The notes under the pieces: model-generated
Seen by the model: the letters and a program-made list of their open reading frames with translations, nothing else
What the model was told of the DNA's origin: nothing
The model's database searches: none
Assembly: GCA_009809945.1 (NCBI GenBank)
Contig: WTPW01000692.1
Coordinates: forward strand, 256,634-320,633
DNA: 64,000 nt
Reading direction: 5' to 3'
Source: Gigaspora margarita
Lineage: Eukaryota; Glomeromycota; Glomeromycetes; Diversisporales; Gigasporaceae
Shown: positions 1-11,684 of the stretch, piece by piece
How the letters are laid out: every line of letters begins with the position of its first letter
Position numbering within the stretch: position 1 is the stretch's first letter
Translations under genes and position numbers: made by a program

Positions 1-480
1 CCGATTTTTTTTTTTTTTTTAAAGCTGAAATGATGTCGTAAATTCTGTATAACAATCATCTCCATCTAATGGAAATTTTCTAAGCTGCTTTTATTTGCTA
101 ATCGATATATATGATGAACTTCAAGAAATCTTGCATAATCAAATGACGGTTTGGAAAATTCAACATTTATCCCAAATTCTTTTAAACATTCTTTTATAAC
201 TAATTTTTCGTCTTCGCCAAGAGATGAAAAATATATAGGAATGAATAAAGATCTTCGTCGATTGAAAATGGATTTTGCCAAAGAATATGTATAGGCATTT
301 TGCACCAATGTCTGTTTACAAGAACGCACGATCATAATGAATAGATTTCATTATTTAAGAATATTTCCATTAATTCGGGCATATCGCCCATAAGCATTTC
401 GATGCCATGATTTTTGAGAATAGAAAGGTATTTTTAGTGTAGGTAAAACCGTGGGAACTGACGATCTCTCTTTGGATTGA
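1..480 (-). pseudogene. Fragment of an unrecognised host gene
   Basis: Read on the minus strand, an 89-codon frame (66-335) has normal protein composition (for example SSLGEDEKLVIKECLKEFG). A second frame just upstream of it (about 340-430) reads ILKNHGIEMLMGDMPELMEIF. The two abut with a frame change near 335, so they look like pieces of one decayed or mis-assembled gene. I do not recognise the family. The piece runs towards the window edge, so an intact 3' part may lie outside. A fragment of an active gene with an unrecognised intron is the alternative. Confidence 0.35.
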
Positions 481-1027
481 ATTTTTATTTTGCTGATCTC
501 ATCAGCAGATCAATGAAAATAATGAATATGAGAAAACAATTTGTAAATCAGCTTTTGGTGTTAGGAAATTCTTTTTTCGAAGTGAGGCACCCACGAAAGA
601 GCCAGACCAAAGTCAGGCAGCGAAGAAAAAGCACTTATCGCTTCCAAATTTTTTTCTTAATCTTTTATATTTCTTCTTATTCCCTAACTAACCATAAATA
701 GCAATTTCATAATCTCATCTATGGGGCTTTGTTGCATGTGAAGATCCTCGCGATAATAACTTTAGCATGACTATCGTCATGCATCAGGTTAGGACATCGA
801 CCACCCCAAGCGTTGCAAAATTGAAACCTAAATGAATATTAAGTTTTCATCATCCCGCTATTTATAAAGTTTATGTACAGATATTACGATTCGTGATACA
901 TAAAAATAATACTTAAAATGCACAAGAGATGTGCAATTCTTTAGTCTGTGGTTTATTCAAAAATTTCATAGTTAATATTTTTAGTTAAAAAAAAATTAAA
1001 ATAAATTATCTATACAAAGTCTTTGTA
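480..1027. other. Intergenic, upstream of the Sel1-kinase gene
   Basis: No gene is supported. A short Lys/Gln/Pro-rich readable stretch lies at about 580-640, but it has no start or family signature. The last 100 bases before the ATG at 1028 are A/T-rich without a clear TATA box. Confidence 0.5.
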
Positions 1028-3523
1028 ATGAAGATAAAAAAAGGAATGGTGTTAGAGCAATTAACAAAGGTAAAAAGCGAATTAATTTATCCTCAGAACA
1101 TAAAAATAGGCAAAGATATTTCTTGTAACCGATTTATTTCCCCGCCTTCAACAGAAAAAATTGTTAGTTCATCAAATGTTAATATCCAGATAACTGAAAA
1201 TCTTAACATTTCAGAAGATAATAATTCATCACCGAAATCTCTCAGTGAAATTGTCTATGATTTGTGTATTATGTGTTATGAAGAAATTTCGAAAGGTAAA
1301 AAGCCTAAATCAATCCTTGATATGTTGGATGAATTTTTAGTAAAAACCAAACAAAAACCAGATGATATTATCAAATGGTGCTTAATGAATCAAATAAATC
1401 CTATGATTCAATGTATTATTGGTCATTGCTACTATTTTGGTAAATGGGTTGAAAAGGATGATCGAGAGGCGTTTATTCATTATCAAAAATCTTCCGAAAT
1501 GAGGAATACTTACGGAATGAACAATCTTGGATCTTGTTATCAAAACGGGATTGGAGTGGAAAAGGATGAACGTAAAGCGTTCATTTTTTACCAAAAATCT
1601 GCAGATATGGGTGATATTGGTGGAATCATAAATCTTGGACATTGTTATGCCAAAGGAATTGGAGTTGAAAAGGATAAACATAAGGCATCCATCTATTACA
1701 AAAAAGCAGCTCTTTGTCAAGAAGGAAGTAACTGGTCAATTAGGTTTGAATTTTTTATGAAGCTTGCAGAGGTGGGTGATATTAATGCAATATTTGAAGT
1801 CGGTAAATGTCATCAAGATGGTGTTGGGGTTAAAAAGAATAAATTTGAGGCATTCTTATGGTACAAAAAATCTGCAGATATGGGTCATGCCGACGGAATG
1901 TTTCAAGTTGGTTATTGTTATCAAAATGGTGTTGGGGTTACAACGAATAAAGTTGAGGCATTCCGTTGGTACATGAAATCCGCAGAGAAGGGAAATATTA
2001 ATGGAATGTTTCAAGTCGGTTATTCTTACCTAAACAGGTCTGAGGTTGAAAGATATGAAAATAAATCGCATTATGCGCTAAAAGCGTTTGAATGGTTTAT
2101 GAAATCGGCCAAAGGTGGACTTTCCATTGGACAAACACAAGTTGGACTATGTTATCGAAATGGTATAGGAACAACTGAAAATCAAACAGAGGCTATTATA
2201 TGGTTACAAAAGGCAAATGAAAATAATGATAAACATAATCAAATACCCTATAAATGTGGAAATTCTTATGTTGATGATTTCCTGAAAAAAGCTTTAGAGG
2301 AAAATGAATATCCATTATCTTGGATTCCATATAGTGAGCTAGCGATTATGAAGAAAATTGGAGAAGGAGGATTTGCAATCGTATACTTAGCTTTATGGGA
2401 ACATGATTCCAATTTCACGGATGAGGTTGCACTTAAGTTACTTCATGGATCACGCCATAATCCCGAAAAACTTCTAAACGAGGTAATTTTTAATCAATTC
2501 TATTACATGTAATTATTAATAATAATATCTTGGCTTATCAGAAATTATTCCATCAACCGATTCTGTATCGTAGCTAAAAATATATTACGAAATTGGATGT
2601 AGAAATCCTACAATGTTAAGGTGCCATGGAATATCAAGAGACGAAGGCGCTACAAATGATTTCATATTAGTCATGCAGTATGCAAAAATGGGATCTTTAC
2701 GTCAAAATATTCGCGCAATCCGATCTATGGAATGGAACGAAAAATTAAATATACTATATTATATTGCTAAGGATCTTGATATTCTTCATTCTAATAATAT
2801 CATACATCGGGATTTGCATAGTGGGAACATTTTACAAAATGAATCTCACACTGCATATATTTGTGATTTCGGACTTGCTGAATCAGTTAATAAAGCACTA
2901 ACGATGCCTGATAAGACTTATGGAGTTTTGCCATATATTGCTCCAGAGTTACTGTATGAAAAAGGAAAAAATTACACCAAGCAATCAGATATTTATTCTT
3001 TAGGAATCATAATGACAGAAATGTTTACCGGATATCTTCCATATCACAACACTCCGCATGATAATGAATTGGCAACACGAATATGTCTAGGTCTTAGACC
3101 TAAAATCAGATGTGAAATCCCTCAATTATTACTGTATTTAATGAATAAATGCTTAGACGCTAAACCTCAAGATCGACCGACTGCTAAAAAATTAGCGCAG
3201 GCGCTGAAGCAGTATCGAAAAGATGCAGACATTGTTGGAACTGAATTATTTAATCAAATTAAAGCGCTTGAAAATCCAGCAAAGAAATTATCAACATACG
3301 ATCAAACGCGACTTAACTGTTATACACACAAGCAGGCTATTTACATAAGTCGACCGTTAGATTTTCAAAAACATCAAGAGCTGGTAGATGTAGGAGGTAT
3401 TTATTCGTATTTTTAAAAAATAAAAGTGTTTAATTTACAAACTAAGTCAAACTAAATGTATTATTCCTAAAATTTTTTTTAGGAAGTAAGCCTATTAGCT
3501 CTTTTGAGATTCCTAATAGTTAA
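1028..3523 (+). CDS. Sel1-repeat protein kinase, three exons
   Basis: Spliced model: 1028-2482, 2574-3396, 3483-3523 (772 aa). Intron 1 (2483-2573, gtaatt..tag) is phase 0 and intron 2 (3397-3482, gtattt..tag) phase 1; both restore a continuous frame. Residues about 135-400 hold seven or so Sel1 repeats (motifs such as GVEKDERKAFIFYQKSADMG), which form a TPR-like helical scaffold for protein contacts. A protein kinase domain follows from about residue 440: glycine loop GEGGFAIV, VALK lysine, catalytic loop HRDLHSGN near 563, DFG near 583, then APE (IAPELL) and SDIYSLG. All catalytic residues are present, so it should be an active Ser/Thr or dual-specificity kinase of the TKL-like group expanded in Glomeromycotina (inference from family knowledge). 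The start is the first ATG of the open frame. The last exon adds only a short tail. Substrate unknown. Confidence 0.88.
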
Positions 3524-3646
3524 ACTTTTGCTTAAAAAGGTAATTTCTTGTGAGACCGTATTTTCGACATGCAACATTTTGTGAAATATATTTTCAAAAA
3601 TAACAGCAGGACAGAATCATCTACGATTTGGTATTTAATATATCTT

Positions 3647-3784
3647 GTGTTGGCATTGGAATTCTGGAACACCACTGGAACACCACTAGAACACCACTGG
3701 AATTTCAGATTCTTATAGCCTTCCAGTGGTTCCAGTGAAAATTCTGGAATTCCAGTGGTGTTCCAGAATTCCAGTGCCAACACT
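3647..3784. repeat. Hairpin of CCACTGG/TTCCAG units
   Basis: The left arm (3647-3678) and right arm (3752-3784) are near-perfect inverted copies. Between them are three short direct copies of GGAACACCACT and inverted CCAGTGG words. Looks like a short MITE or a folded minisatellite. The open frame across it is a repeat translation. Confidence 0.7.
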
Positions 3785-4075
3785 GAATATATCTATTAAA
3801 CGCACATAGAAAATCTGGGACGAGTTACATAAATTTCCGAATTTCAAACCCAATATTTAAATTGCAATTACACATCGTGATGCTGACTGTATTTATGACG
3901 ATAATATATATTGCATTAAAATTTCGAAACATTCGATTTAAGGTTTTACATTGTATAAATGCGGAATTATAACTAAAAAAAAATTAAACCTATTTAACTT
4001 TCATTATTTGCTTTAAAATGCACAAGGTTTTTTTTTTATCTGTTTTTTTAACAGTTATTCTTTTTTACATACTTG
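3785..4075. other. AT-rich spacer
   Basis: No gene, RNA or clear repeat seen. Confidence 0.5.
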
Positions 4076-4306
4076 TAATTCGTGACCTGCACTTTCAAGT
4101 TTATTGACATAAGAATACCTTCTTTTATCTTTCATCAATTTCTTTTTATTCGTTATACGGAGGCTATTTGATGGAGTTTGCATTCTATTAATAATTCGTG
4201 ACCTGCACTTTCAAGTTTATTGACATAAGAATACCTTCTTTTATCTTTCATCAATTTCTTTTTATTCGTTATACGGAGGCTATTTGATGGAGTTTGCATT
4301 CTATTA
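4076..4306 (+). repeat. Tandem duplication, 116-bp period
   Basis: Two essentially identical copies (4076-4190 and 4192-4306), beginning taattcgtgacctgc and ending gcattctatta. The identity indicates a recent local duplication or a collapsed or misjoined repeat. No coding content recognised. Confidence 0.85.
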
Positions 4307-4799
4307 CAAGATCATAAAATATTTGATATCTCAATTTATTGATGAATTGTGAGCTTTTCTAAAATTGCAAATAAATTTCTAGGGTAGTTTTTGTGGGGTT
4401 CTTCGCATATTTATGAATATTTCAATATTAAAATTGTTTTTTTTTTTGGTTTCAATATTATTTTTACTACGACACTATATGTATATAATATCAGGTTTGA
4501 CATCTTTGTTCGAAATAATGTGGAATTTTCAGAAAAAAATCATCGCTATTTTTTATCATCAATATAAAGAATTTATATTGATCTAATATCGATGATTAGG
4601 AGTTCGGAATTAACCTGTCCCAGATTTCTATGTACAGTACCTATTACTATAAACATACAATTTCATGCGAGAAACGCCCTATAGCAAATGAACATACGAT
4701 TGATTTTGTTAGCAACTCAATCAATCAATCGCCGAAGAAACTTTTTAATACAAAATGAATGTGCTCATATTAATATTAATTTTTATTAAAAAGCTTATT

Positions 4800-5490
4800 G
4801 GGCCCTTGTCAATTAATTATCGTCGCAAATTTGGATCATGAAATTTAAAAATCCCATTGGCTAAAAAGTGTTTTTATAAAGAATTTCTGTCAATAATTTA
4901 CTTTCTTCAGAGCCATTATAACTATAATCAAGGTCTAAACTGATTAATGTTTTTATAAAGGGCTCCTGCTAGTACTCATTTCCAAAAAAATTTGCATTTA
5001 TCTTTGCGAGTATAGTAAACTCAACACCACCAAACTTTAAAGAATTCAAAGTAGTATTCTTACAAAGAACTTCTGCAAATGCTTTTATTCCTTCATAACC
5101 AAGCATGTTGCCACAAATACTTAAAGAAGTCAGAAAGGTATTTTTACAAAATGACTATGCTAATTCTTTCCTCCTTCAGAACAAAGATATATTTAAATAA
5201 TTCAGAGTATTGTTTTTACAAAGAACATCTTTTCTCTTTTAGAATCAAAATAATTTCTTTTAATACTTAAATAATTTATAGTGTTTTACAAAGTGCCTCA
5301 GCTAATATCTTTTCTTCTTCAGAATTAAACACATTATAACTGATAATTAATGTTTCTATTCTTACAATGAGCATTGGCAAATACTTTTACATCTTCAGGG
5401 CCAAGTCTATTAAACCAAAGTTCCAAACTAGTTAAATTAGTGTTCATATAAATAGCTTTTGCTAATTCATTCCTTTTCAAATATACAACT
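4800..5490 (-). pseudogene. Decayed leucine-rich-repeat gene (RNI-like)
   Basis: Eight phased blocks of the form TTTTTACAAAGxxCTTCTG recur at about 4871, 4950, 5057, 5140, 5213, 5282, 5361 and 5442. The spacing is 69-107 bp, around the 84 bp (28 codons) of a ribonuclease-inhibitor-type LRR. On the minus strand two blocks still read as LRRs: NTNLTSLELWFNRLGPED near 5425 and SLDLDYSYNGSEESKLLTE near 4920. Stops and indels separate every block, so no intact protein remains. LRR proteins of this type are expanded in Glomeromycotina. The parent would have been a protein-interaction scaffold; its partner cannot be inferred. Confidence 0.75.
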
Positions 5491-7087
5491 AATGAATGCA
5501 AGACATAATGATGTCAATGTTGTGATTTTATGAAGATTTTTGCTAACAATTTATTATTAACTGTGTACCATTCCACTCTTCACTTTCATAGGAATCAATA
5601 TAAAAATGCTTAAATCTATCAATCAGTTTGTAGAAACATTTCAATTAAAAATATATAACCTTTTTGATTCAGAATTATATCTTCATTAATGGGAAGACTG
5701 TATTATGATTAATATAATATTGATATTAATATAATATTGATATGGTGTTCCAAGTCATTTCTCATAAAATTATTAAATTTTTTTCTAAAATTATCATAAA
5801 TTTAATTTTTAAAACGTTAACCAATAAAAATAAGGGAAATTTACATATAAGAGCCAAAACAATTAAACATAAAAGGCCCAAATTGAAAATAATTGCATAT
5901 AAGGGCCCAAAACTTGAGAAATATCAAGGACCCAAATTTATCGAAATAATTAGATTTAGTAATAAGTTTTAAATAATTGAAATTATATGAATGTAATTTT
6001 CTTTTGGCAGTTAAACGTATTGCTTTTTAGTAGTATTGCATTTATTTCTTAGCGTTTTGCATGTAAAAATTGTAACTGTTTTAACCAATTTTTAAAGGCA
6101 ATTTAACTTTCTCTACGAATATAAATGAGTTTTTGCGGTTCTAAATATCTTCGATTAACGCGTAGTAACCTTTACAAAATGTGAAATTAGTCTTGGTATT
6201 GGATAGACTTATTAGTTTAGAACCAAATAAATATTTTGATATTAATAAATATCGTGCTTAATCTAGTTGAATTTATCTTGGTTAAAAGAAAGGTCATTAA
6301 GCGAAAAGGGGTATACAGTAGAATATAAAATGTATAAAAGTAGTGCATATATAAAGTGTACGTTCAAAGTTACTTTGGCCTTTAATTGTTAAAAATTTTC
6401 AAAATTTGGAACTTTATATATGTAATTATTTTTACTTTGGACCCTTATTTGTAATTATTTTCATTTTCCGGGTCTTTATACGATAAATATAATGATGAAT
6501 AAAAATTAATGTATATCACATGATCTGAAAATGATTTAGATGGTGATTTAAACCCGGTTCATTTTAAACGATTCCAATACTTACCTTTCATCAGACAATA
6601 CCTGAATGACGAATGAATGATGAAGTAAAAGATTTATCATTTCTTTCATGATGTAAATAAATTGATTAATTCTTTTTTTTTGTTTGCATAATCCTATCCA
6701 TCCATTTTCTAATTTTTTTCATGACAAAATTATTTGACATTATCCCGATGAAACAGAGCCGACTGTATTTTAATATTTTATTGGATCAAACGAAAGTTTC
6801 ATCATTGCAAAATATAGTTTCGTCAGGATCATTTAAATCTTAAACAATTGCTTATTTTGAAATTGTGATGTTGAATGTGTTTATTAGATGAACAATATCA
6901 TTGGTGCGCATGATATGTAATTTGTAATATAAATTTTATTACTTTCAAAAAAACTATCAAAATTTGTATTCAGTAATATAATGTTTATACAAAAATTTTT
7001 TTTAAATTGTTTATGCATAAAAAATTTTATTAATGTCTCAACCAAAATTCACTTAAGTTATACTGAGATTTTCACAATAATATTTAT
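5491..7087. other. AT-rich stretch with an inverted-repeat pair
   Basis: Related words in opposite orientation (AATAATTRCAWATAAGGG and neighbours) lie at about 5833-5950 and 6385-6490. They suggest the arms of an old non-autonomous element of about 650 bp. Open frames inside (for example at 5742) are repeat translations. Nothing else is supported up to the hairpin unit at 7088. Confidence 0.45.
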
Positions 7088-7134
7088 ACGGCATTTTCTA
7101 TTTGTTGGATTTTGCATTTACCAATGTTATCCGG
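7088..7134 (+). repeat. Left fragment of multi-hairpin repeat unit A
   Basis: Matches the first 47 bp of unit B at 15919 (acggcattttctatttgttgg and on). The unit is cut here by the Gypsy insertion and resumes at 15540, directly after the 3' LTR, with CCGG on both sides. Confidence 0.85.
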
Positions 7135-8290
7135 TGTTACCCCTGCAAATTAAAATTTTTTTTTACCCTTGTCTGATCGACATATCGGCCCTCCGATTGA
7201 TCACCCTTAAACCTTCTTTGATTGTACACCTGTACTACGTTTCTTTCTGATTATCTTTCTACATTTGTAACTCTACTATAGTATATCTATTTTCCTTATT
7301 TATTTATTTTATCACACTGCATAGATGGATAACGCGAACCCCGGCTTTACATAATCATATGACAAATCGTCTTTTATGTCTTCCATCACGTAATATCTTT
7401 AATACATATAACAATTATGTATGAAATATTATTGCTTCGTTCAGGGACGAATGCAGATGAAGCATTTAAATATTACCAAATCGCCCCTTGTACAAAGGGA
7501 GCGAGTAATTAAAGTTCGTAACGGAACTGAATGAACTTGAAGCATTCAATTATTATCGTTTTATTTATGGCATTTAGAGAACCATACAATTAATCCAAAA
7601 TTTATTGCCGTGTAAAATTGTAAATGCATTAGATATGGCTATCAGAATAACGATATCCCTACAATAGACTAGTATAAATTATTTGTATATGTCGTTTATG
7701 TATTTAAAGTCAAGGGTTTTGCCTTAATAAAGTTTCTTTAGACTTCGCTCTGCTTAATAAACTCTAATTATAAGTTAGTAGGCATTTCAAAGCCGAAGGC
7801 AACTTATAAATCTTTATTTGTGTATTGTCGAATTCTCAATATTGCTGGTTAACATTAAACTATGCTAGTCAAATTGTTTATAGACTTCTTAATTAGATAC
7901 ATTGATACCCGTACCTTGCTATAATACATCGTTTGAGTAATTGTATTGTTTGATAGATTAGAGTTGAATAATTAAATTGATCGTTGTATTCATTAACCAG
8001 ATCATTGATACATTTAAGACTTACATTGATATATCACTATACATAATACATTAATTACCTCCTCTAATTAACTATACACTTTATCTCGATCACATAATTA
8101 TTACCCCACGCCCAATATATATATACTTATATTTCTTACTCACTTCCTTTCACACCAAAGTATCTCGCTCTCCCCTAGACTTCCCTATTATTAATTCTTA
8201 TTCATATACCTACCCCTCATAACTAAAATCCAGTTTACTATCCCGATAGCTCTACCGGCGTGTCTGATATCTCCCAGTTGGATGGTAACA
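7135..8290 (+). repeat. 5' LTR of the Gypsy element
   Basis: Starts TGTTACCCCTGC and ends GGATGGTAACA; same length as the 3' LTR at 14384. Nearly all differences from the 3' LTR are transitions, several at CpG-derived sites. Confidence 0.95.
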
Positions 8291-8292
8291 AG

Positions 8293-8309
8293 TGGTGCCG
8301 ATTGTGTGG
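8293..8309 (+). promoter_or_regulatory. Primer-binding site
   Basis: TGGTGCCGATTGTG begins two bases after the 5' LTR. TGG is the complement of a tRNA CCA end, the normal minus-strand primer position. The tRNA was not identified. Confidence 0.7.
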
Positions 8310-8326
8310 ATATACGCTGTACTTCN

Positions 8327-8780
8327 AATTGTTTATAGACTTCTTAATTAGATACATTGATACCCGTACCTTGCTATAATACATCGTTTGAGTAATTGTA
8401 TTGTTTGATAGATTAGAGTTGAATAATTAAATTGATCGTTGTATTCATTAACCAGATCATTGATACATTTAAGACTTACATTGATATATCACTATACATA
8501 ATACATTAATTACCTCCTCTAATTAACTATACACTTTATCTCGATCACATAATTATTACCCCACGCCCAATATATATATACTTATATTTCTTACTCACTT
8601 CCTTTCACACCAAAGTATCTCGCTCTCCCCTAGACTTCCCTATTATTAATTCTTATTCATATACCTACCCCTCATAACTAAAATCCAGTTTACTATCCCG
8701 ATAGCTCTACCGGCGTGTCTGATATCTCCCAGTTGGATGGTAACAAGTGGTGCCGATTGTGTGGATATACGCTGTACTTC
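8327..8780 (+). repeat. Direct duplication of LTR end plus PBS
   Basis: Repeats 7872-8325 with no difference seen by eye, separated only by the single N at 8326. It places a second partial LTR and a second primer-binding site inside the element. The N at the joint makes an assembly artefact more likely than a real duplication. Confidence 0.9.
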
Positions 8781-8845
8781 AGATTTCACGTTTAATCAGA
8801 AATTTGTATGAATAATTTCAAACAACATTTTCAAAATAATTATAG

Positions 8846-10534
8846 GCACGAGAACATCATTATCTTTTTGGAAAAACTCCCCAAGCTATTGGGTATCTCG
8901 TAAAACATTATCGAGACGAATCTTGTGTTCTTTGCTTCCCACCAACTGAAAAACTTTCACGACAATTTCTTAATTTTTGGACGTGGTACAATCAAACCCA
9001 TTTAGCCACTCGTTATTCACGGTACTCTATACAATATTTTGAGGAACTCACTGACCTCGGTCTAGAAAATATCCTGGATAATCTTCTTCGGTGCTTTATT
9101 TTTTCTTTTCGGTACAGCGGTCCTCCTGATTTTCTTGAGCTTGTAAACGAAATTCTTATGGTCTACCAGGAGACATACGTATTTACCCAGGCCCCTCTTC
9201 GGAATATTGAAAATGTTAGTGAACTCTCTGAAGACCTTGAAGAAATAGCGCAGAATGAACGAAATGATGACAACATTTACCTGATTGATCCAAATCTTGA
9301 TAATCCACAACCAAATCTCCAGCCACTGGCTCGTCCACTAGAAGAAGAAGAGGAAGTTGATCCAATGGTCCTCCTCGCATGACAAATCAGAAATTTAGTT
9401 TTCCAGATGCAACGTGCTCCTGCTCCTCAGATTAATCTTCCTGAAGCACAACCTCGTGAGCTTAATTTAATTACTTACCCTGAGTTCTCTGCCGGAGAAC
9501 AAGATCCAATTTCATGGCTTGAAGACATAGAAAAAGCCTTTGAAGCAAATCGAGTTCGGGATGATAAGAAGATTCCCGTGATTGTTCTGAAACTCAAGGG
9601 AGCTGCGGCCACATGATGGGTTACTAATCAGGCACAGCTATTGCCTATCAATCGATAGAACGATCGGACCGCCCCAAATTGGAGCTTCCGACTCTCATTC
9701 ATCACTCAATTTCAAACTCCTGCGTTAGAAAGCAAATGGTTTGCCCAGCTTACACAAAAGAAACAAGGTCCTGTCGAGGATGTTGATTCCTATCACGTTA
9801 CCTTTGAAGAACTATTACGGAGAGTTGAAGCCAGAGGACATCGATACCCCGATAGTGCAAAAGCACAAATGTTTATAAATGGCCTTCGAACTGAACTTTC
9901 TCTTTCTGTAGCTCTATTCATGCCTCATACCCTTGCTGCTACGTATGAACGGGCAAAAGCATTTGAGATTTCGTTTAAGCAAAGTACTACTCTTTTTAAC
10001 CCATACTTACTCTCCATCACCTATGCACCGGTTCCCCCGAATTCTAATTCCCATGCGAGTATTCTCCCTGCTGCCCCTCTTCCAGTAGAAACACCTTCAA
10101 AAACAGAAGAAGCTATAGTTAAACTGGGAGAAGCCTTTACGGCTATGGTCACCCAAATGAATGGAAATCGAGACCCGCCTCAAAGAAATTGGAACAATCA
10201 GCCTCATTATCCTTGTTACCGGTGCGGCCAAACTGGGCATTATGTACAGGATTGTTCCCAACCTTCCCAGCTGAATAATTCGAGACCTGTAGCTACTGGG
10301 AGTAACGCCATTCCCATCAACCAAAATAATCAACATCGGAATAATTCCTCTGCTAACCCTGATAATGGTGAACGCACCTTAAGTGACGCCCACATGTTTT
10401 TAAATCTTATAGGAGACGACCAAATATTTATGGCCAATGGAAAAGGTGAGAGACCTATATGGTCTACCAGGCTCAAACGTCAAAGAACTGAGAAGGACTT
10501 GACTGCCGGTGCTTCAGATGAAGAATCGGGATAG
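8846..10534 (+). pseudogene. gag: Gypsy gag
   Basis: One continuous frame carries the capsid-like region (reading GEQDPISWLEDIEKAFEANR near 9497) and a CCHC zinc knuckle CYRCGQTGHYVQDC at 10214-10255 for genomic RNA binding. The frame is broken by TGA at 9380, TGA at 9614 and TAG at 9656, then ends at TAG 10532. Reading continues in the same frame into the protease region after that stop, so gag and pol were probably one polyprotein or separated by a single stop. The open frame begins directly after a TAG at 8843 without an ATG, so the true start is unclear. Confidence 0.85.
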
Positions 10535-10546
10535 CAGGGTGAAGTT

Positions 10547-11684
10547 TTGAAACCTTCTGCGCCTCAGACAAAAACTGGTAAAGCTGTAACGGCCTGTAAA
10601 AAGAAATTCTTTGAGGACCCCCCACAAATATCTGCTTTAGTGCCCCCTTATTCGGTAGTAGCCGATATCCGTGACAAGCAAGCTAATATCACCATCGGGC
10701 AATTACTTCGGTCAGTTCCTTCCATACGCGCCGAGTTAATAAGGGGCTTCGAAAGAAGGCTGCACCAAAATGGAAGGCTCGTAACTACATCAATCTCCAG
10801 CCCTCCCCGACTTCAACCGCTTTGTATTGTGATGCGGTAGTTTTTAATAGAGTAATACCATTGATTATTGATAGTGGTTCTTCAGGGATGTTGTCTCCTC
10901 TTATCTACTAAGCGATTTAGGAGTAAAAGTTGAAAGGCCTTCCACAGTAAACATAGTTAACGTTCACGGCCAAAGTAAAAGAGCAATTGGTGAGATTTCG
11001 GACTTCCCATTTATTGTTGGGGGAGTAGAAATCCCTGTCGATGTGGTTGTGACAGACGCAGCATCATATCAAGCCATTGTCAGAAATGACTGGTTGTCTA
11101 AGGTTCATGCCAAGATAGATTATAACTCTTCGGAGATGACCTTCCAGTGGGGTGACGATGAGGTTGTAATTCCCATTGAATTTCGTCGATTGCAGCATGC
11201 CCCTATTCAAGAGAATAATCATCCAAAAGAAAAAGGTCGGAATAACAAAGAGGAAAATGATGAGGATGTTGAGTCGGAAGAGGAGGAAGAAGAGAGTGAA
11301 TACGAAGAAGAGGAAGAACTGGAAGATCAATTATTCAGATTTTCAGAAGAAGAAGATATTACTTGCCGTTATGTCCCATTGGAAAAAACCCCGATTAAAG
11401 AGCACGAAGTTTCTAAAGGGTGGAGGAATATGGATGATGAGGAAGTAGAGAAACAAGAAAATGATTTCAAAGATTCAATGGACGAAGTAGATTTTTTCTT
11501 TGATAGGGCTTTCGAGTTAGCTTCTGAACTTGATGTAGGAATACTCGAACAGGAGGAGCAGAACCGAATAAATGATTTCCTTCTTGAGTACCAAGAACTC
11601 TTTGCTTGGTCCCCTTCTGACCTAGGAAAGACCAGTTTAGTTACCCACCGAATTTTTACAGGTGACGCTCCCCCTGCGAAATGA
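10547..11684 (+). pseudogene. pol: Gypsy protease region with acidic linker
   Basis: Contains the aspartic protease signature DSGSSG at 10870-10887, followed by sequence typical of a retropepsin flap and C-terminus (VTDAASYQAIVRNDWL). A strongly acidic Glu-rich spacer lies at about 11260-11370. Frameshifts are needed near 10755 and 10888. The frame ends at TGA 11682, where a Trp codon would fit the family. Confidence 0.85.

Noticed and set aside
11064-11330. Membrane protein on the minus strand
   Set aside because: The hydrophobic run is the complement of the Glu-rich linker of the Gypsy polyprotein.
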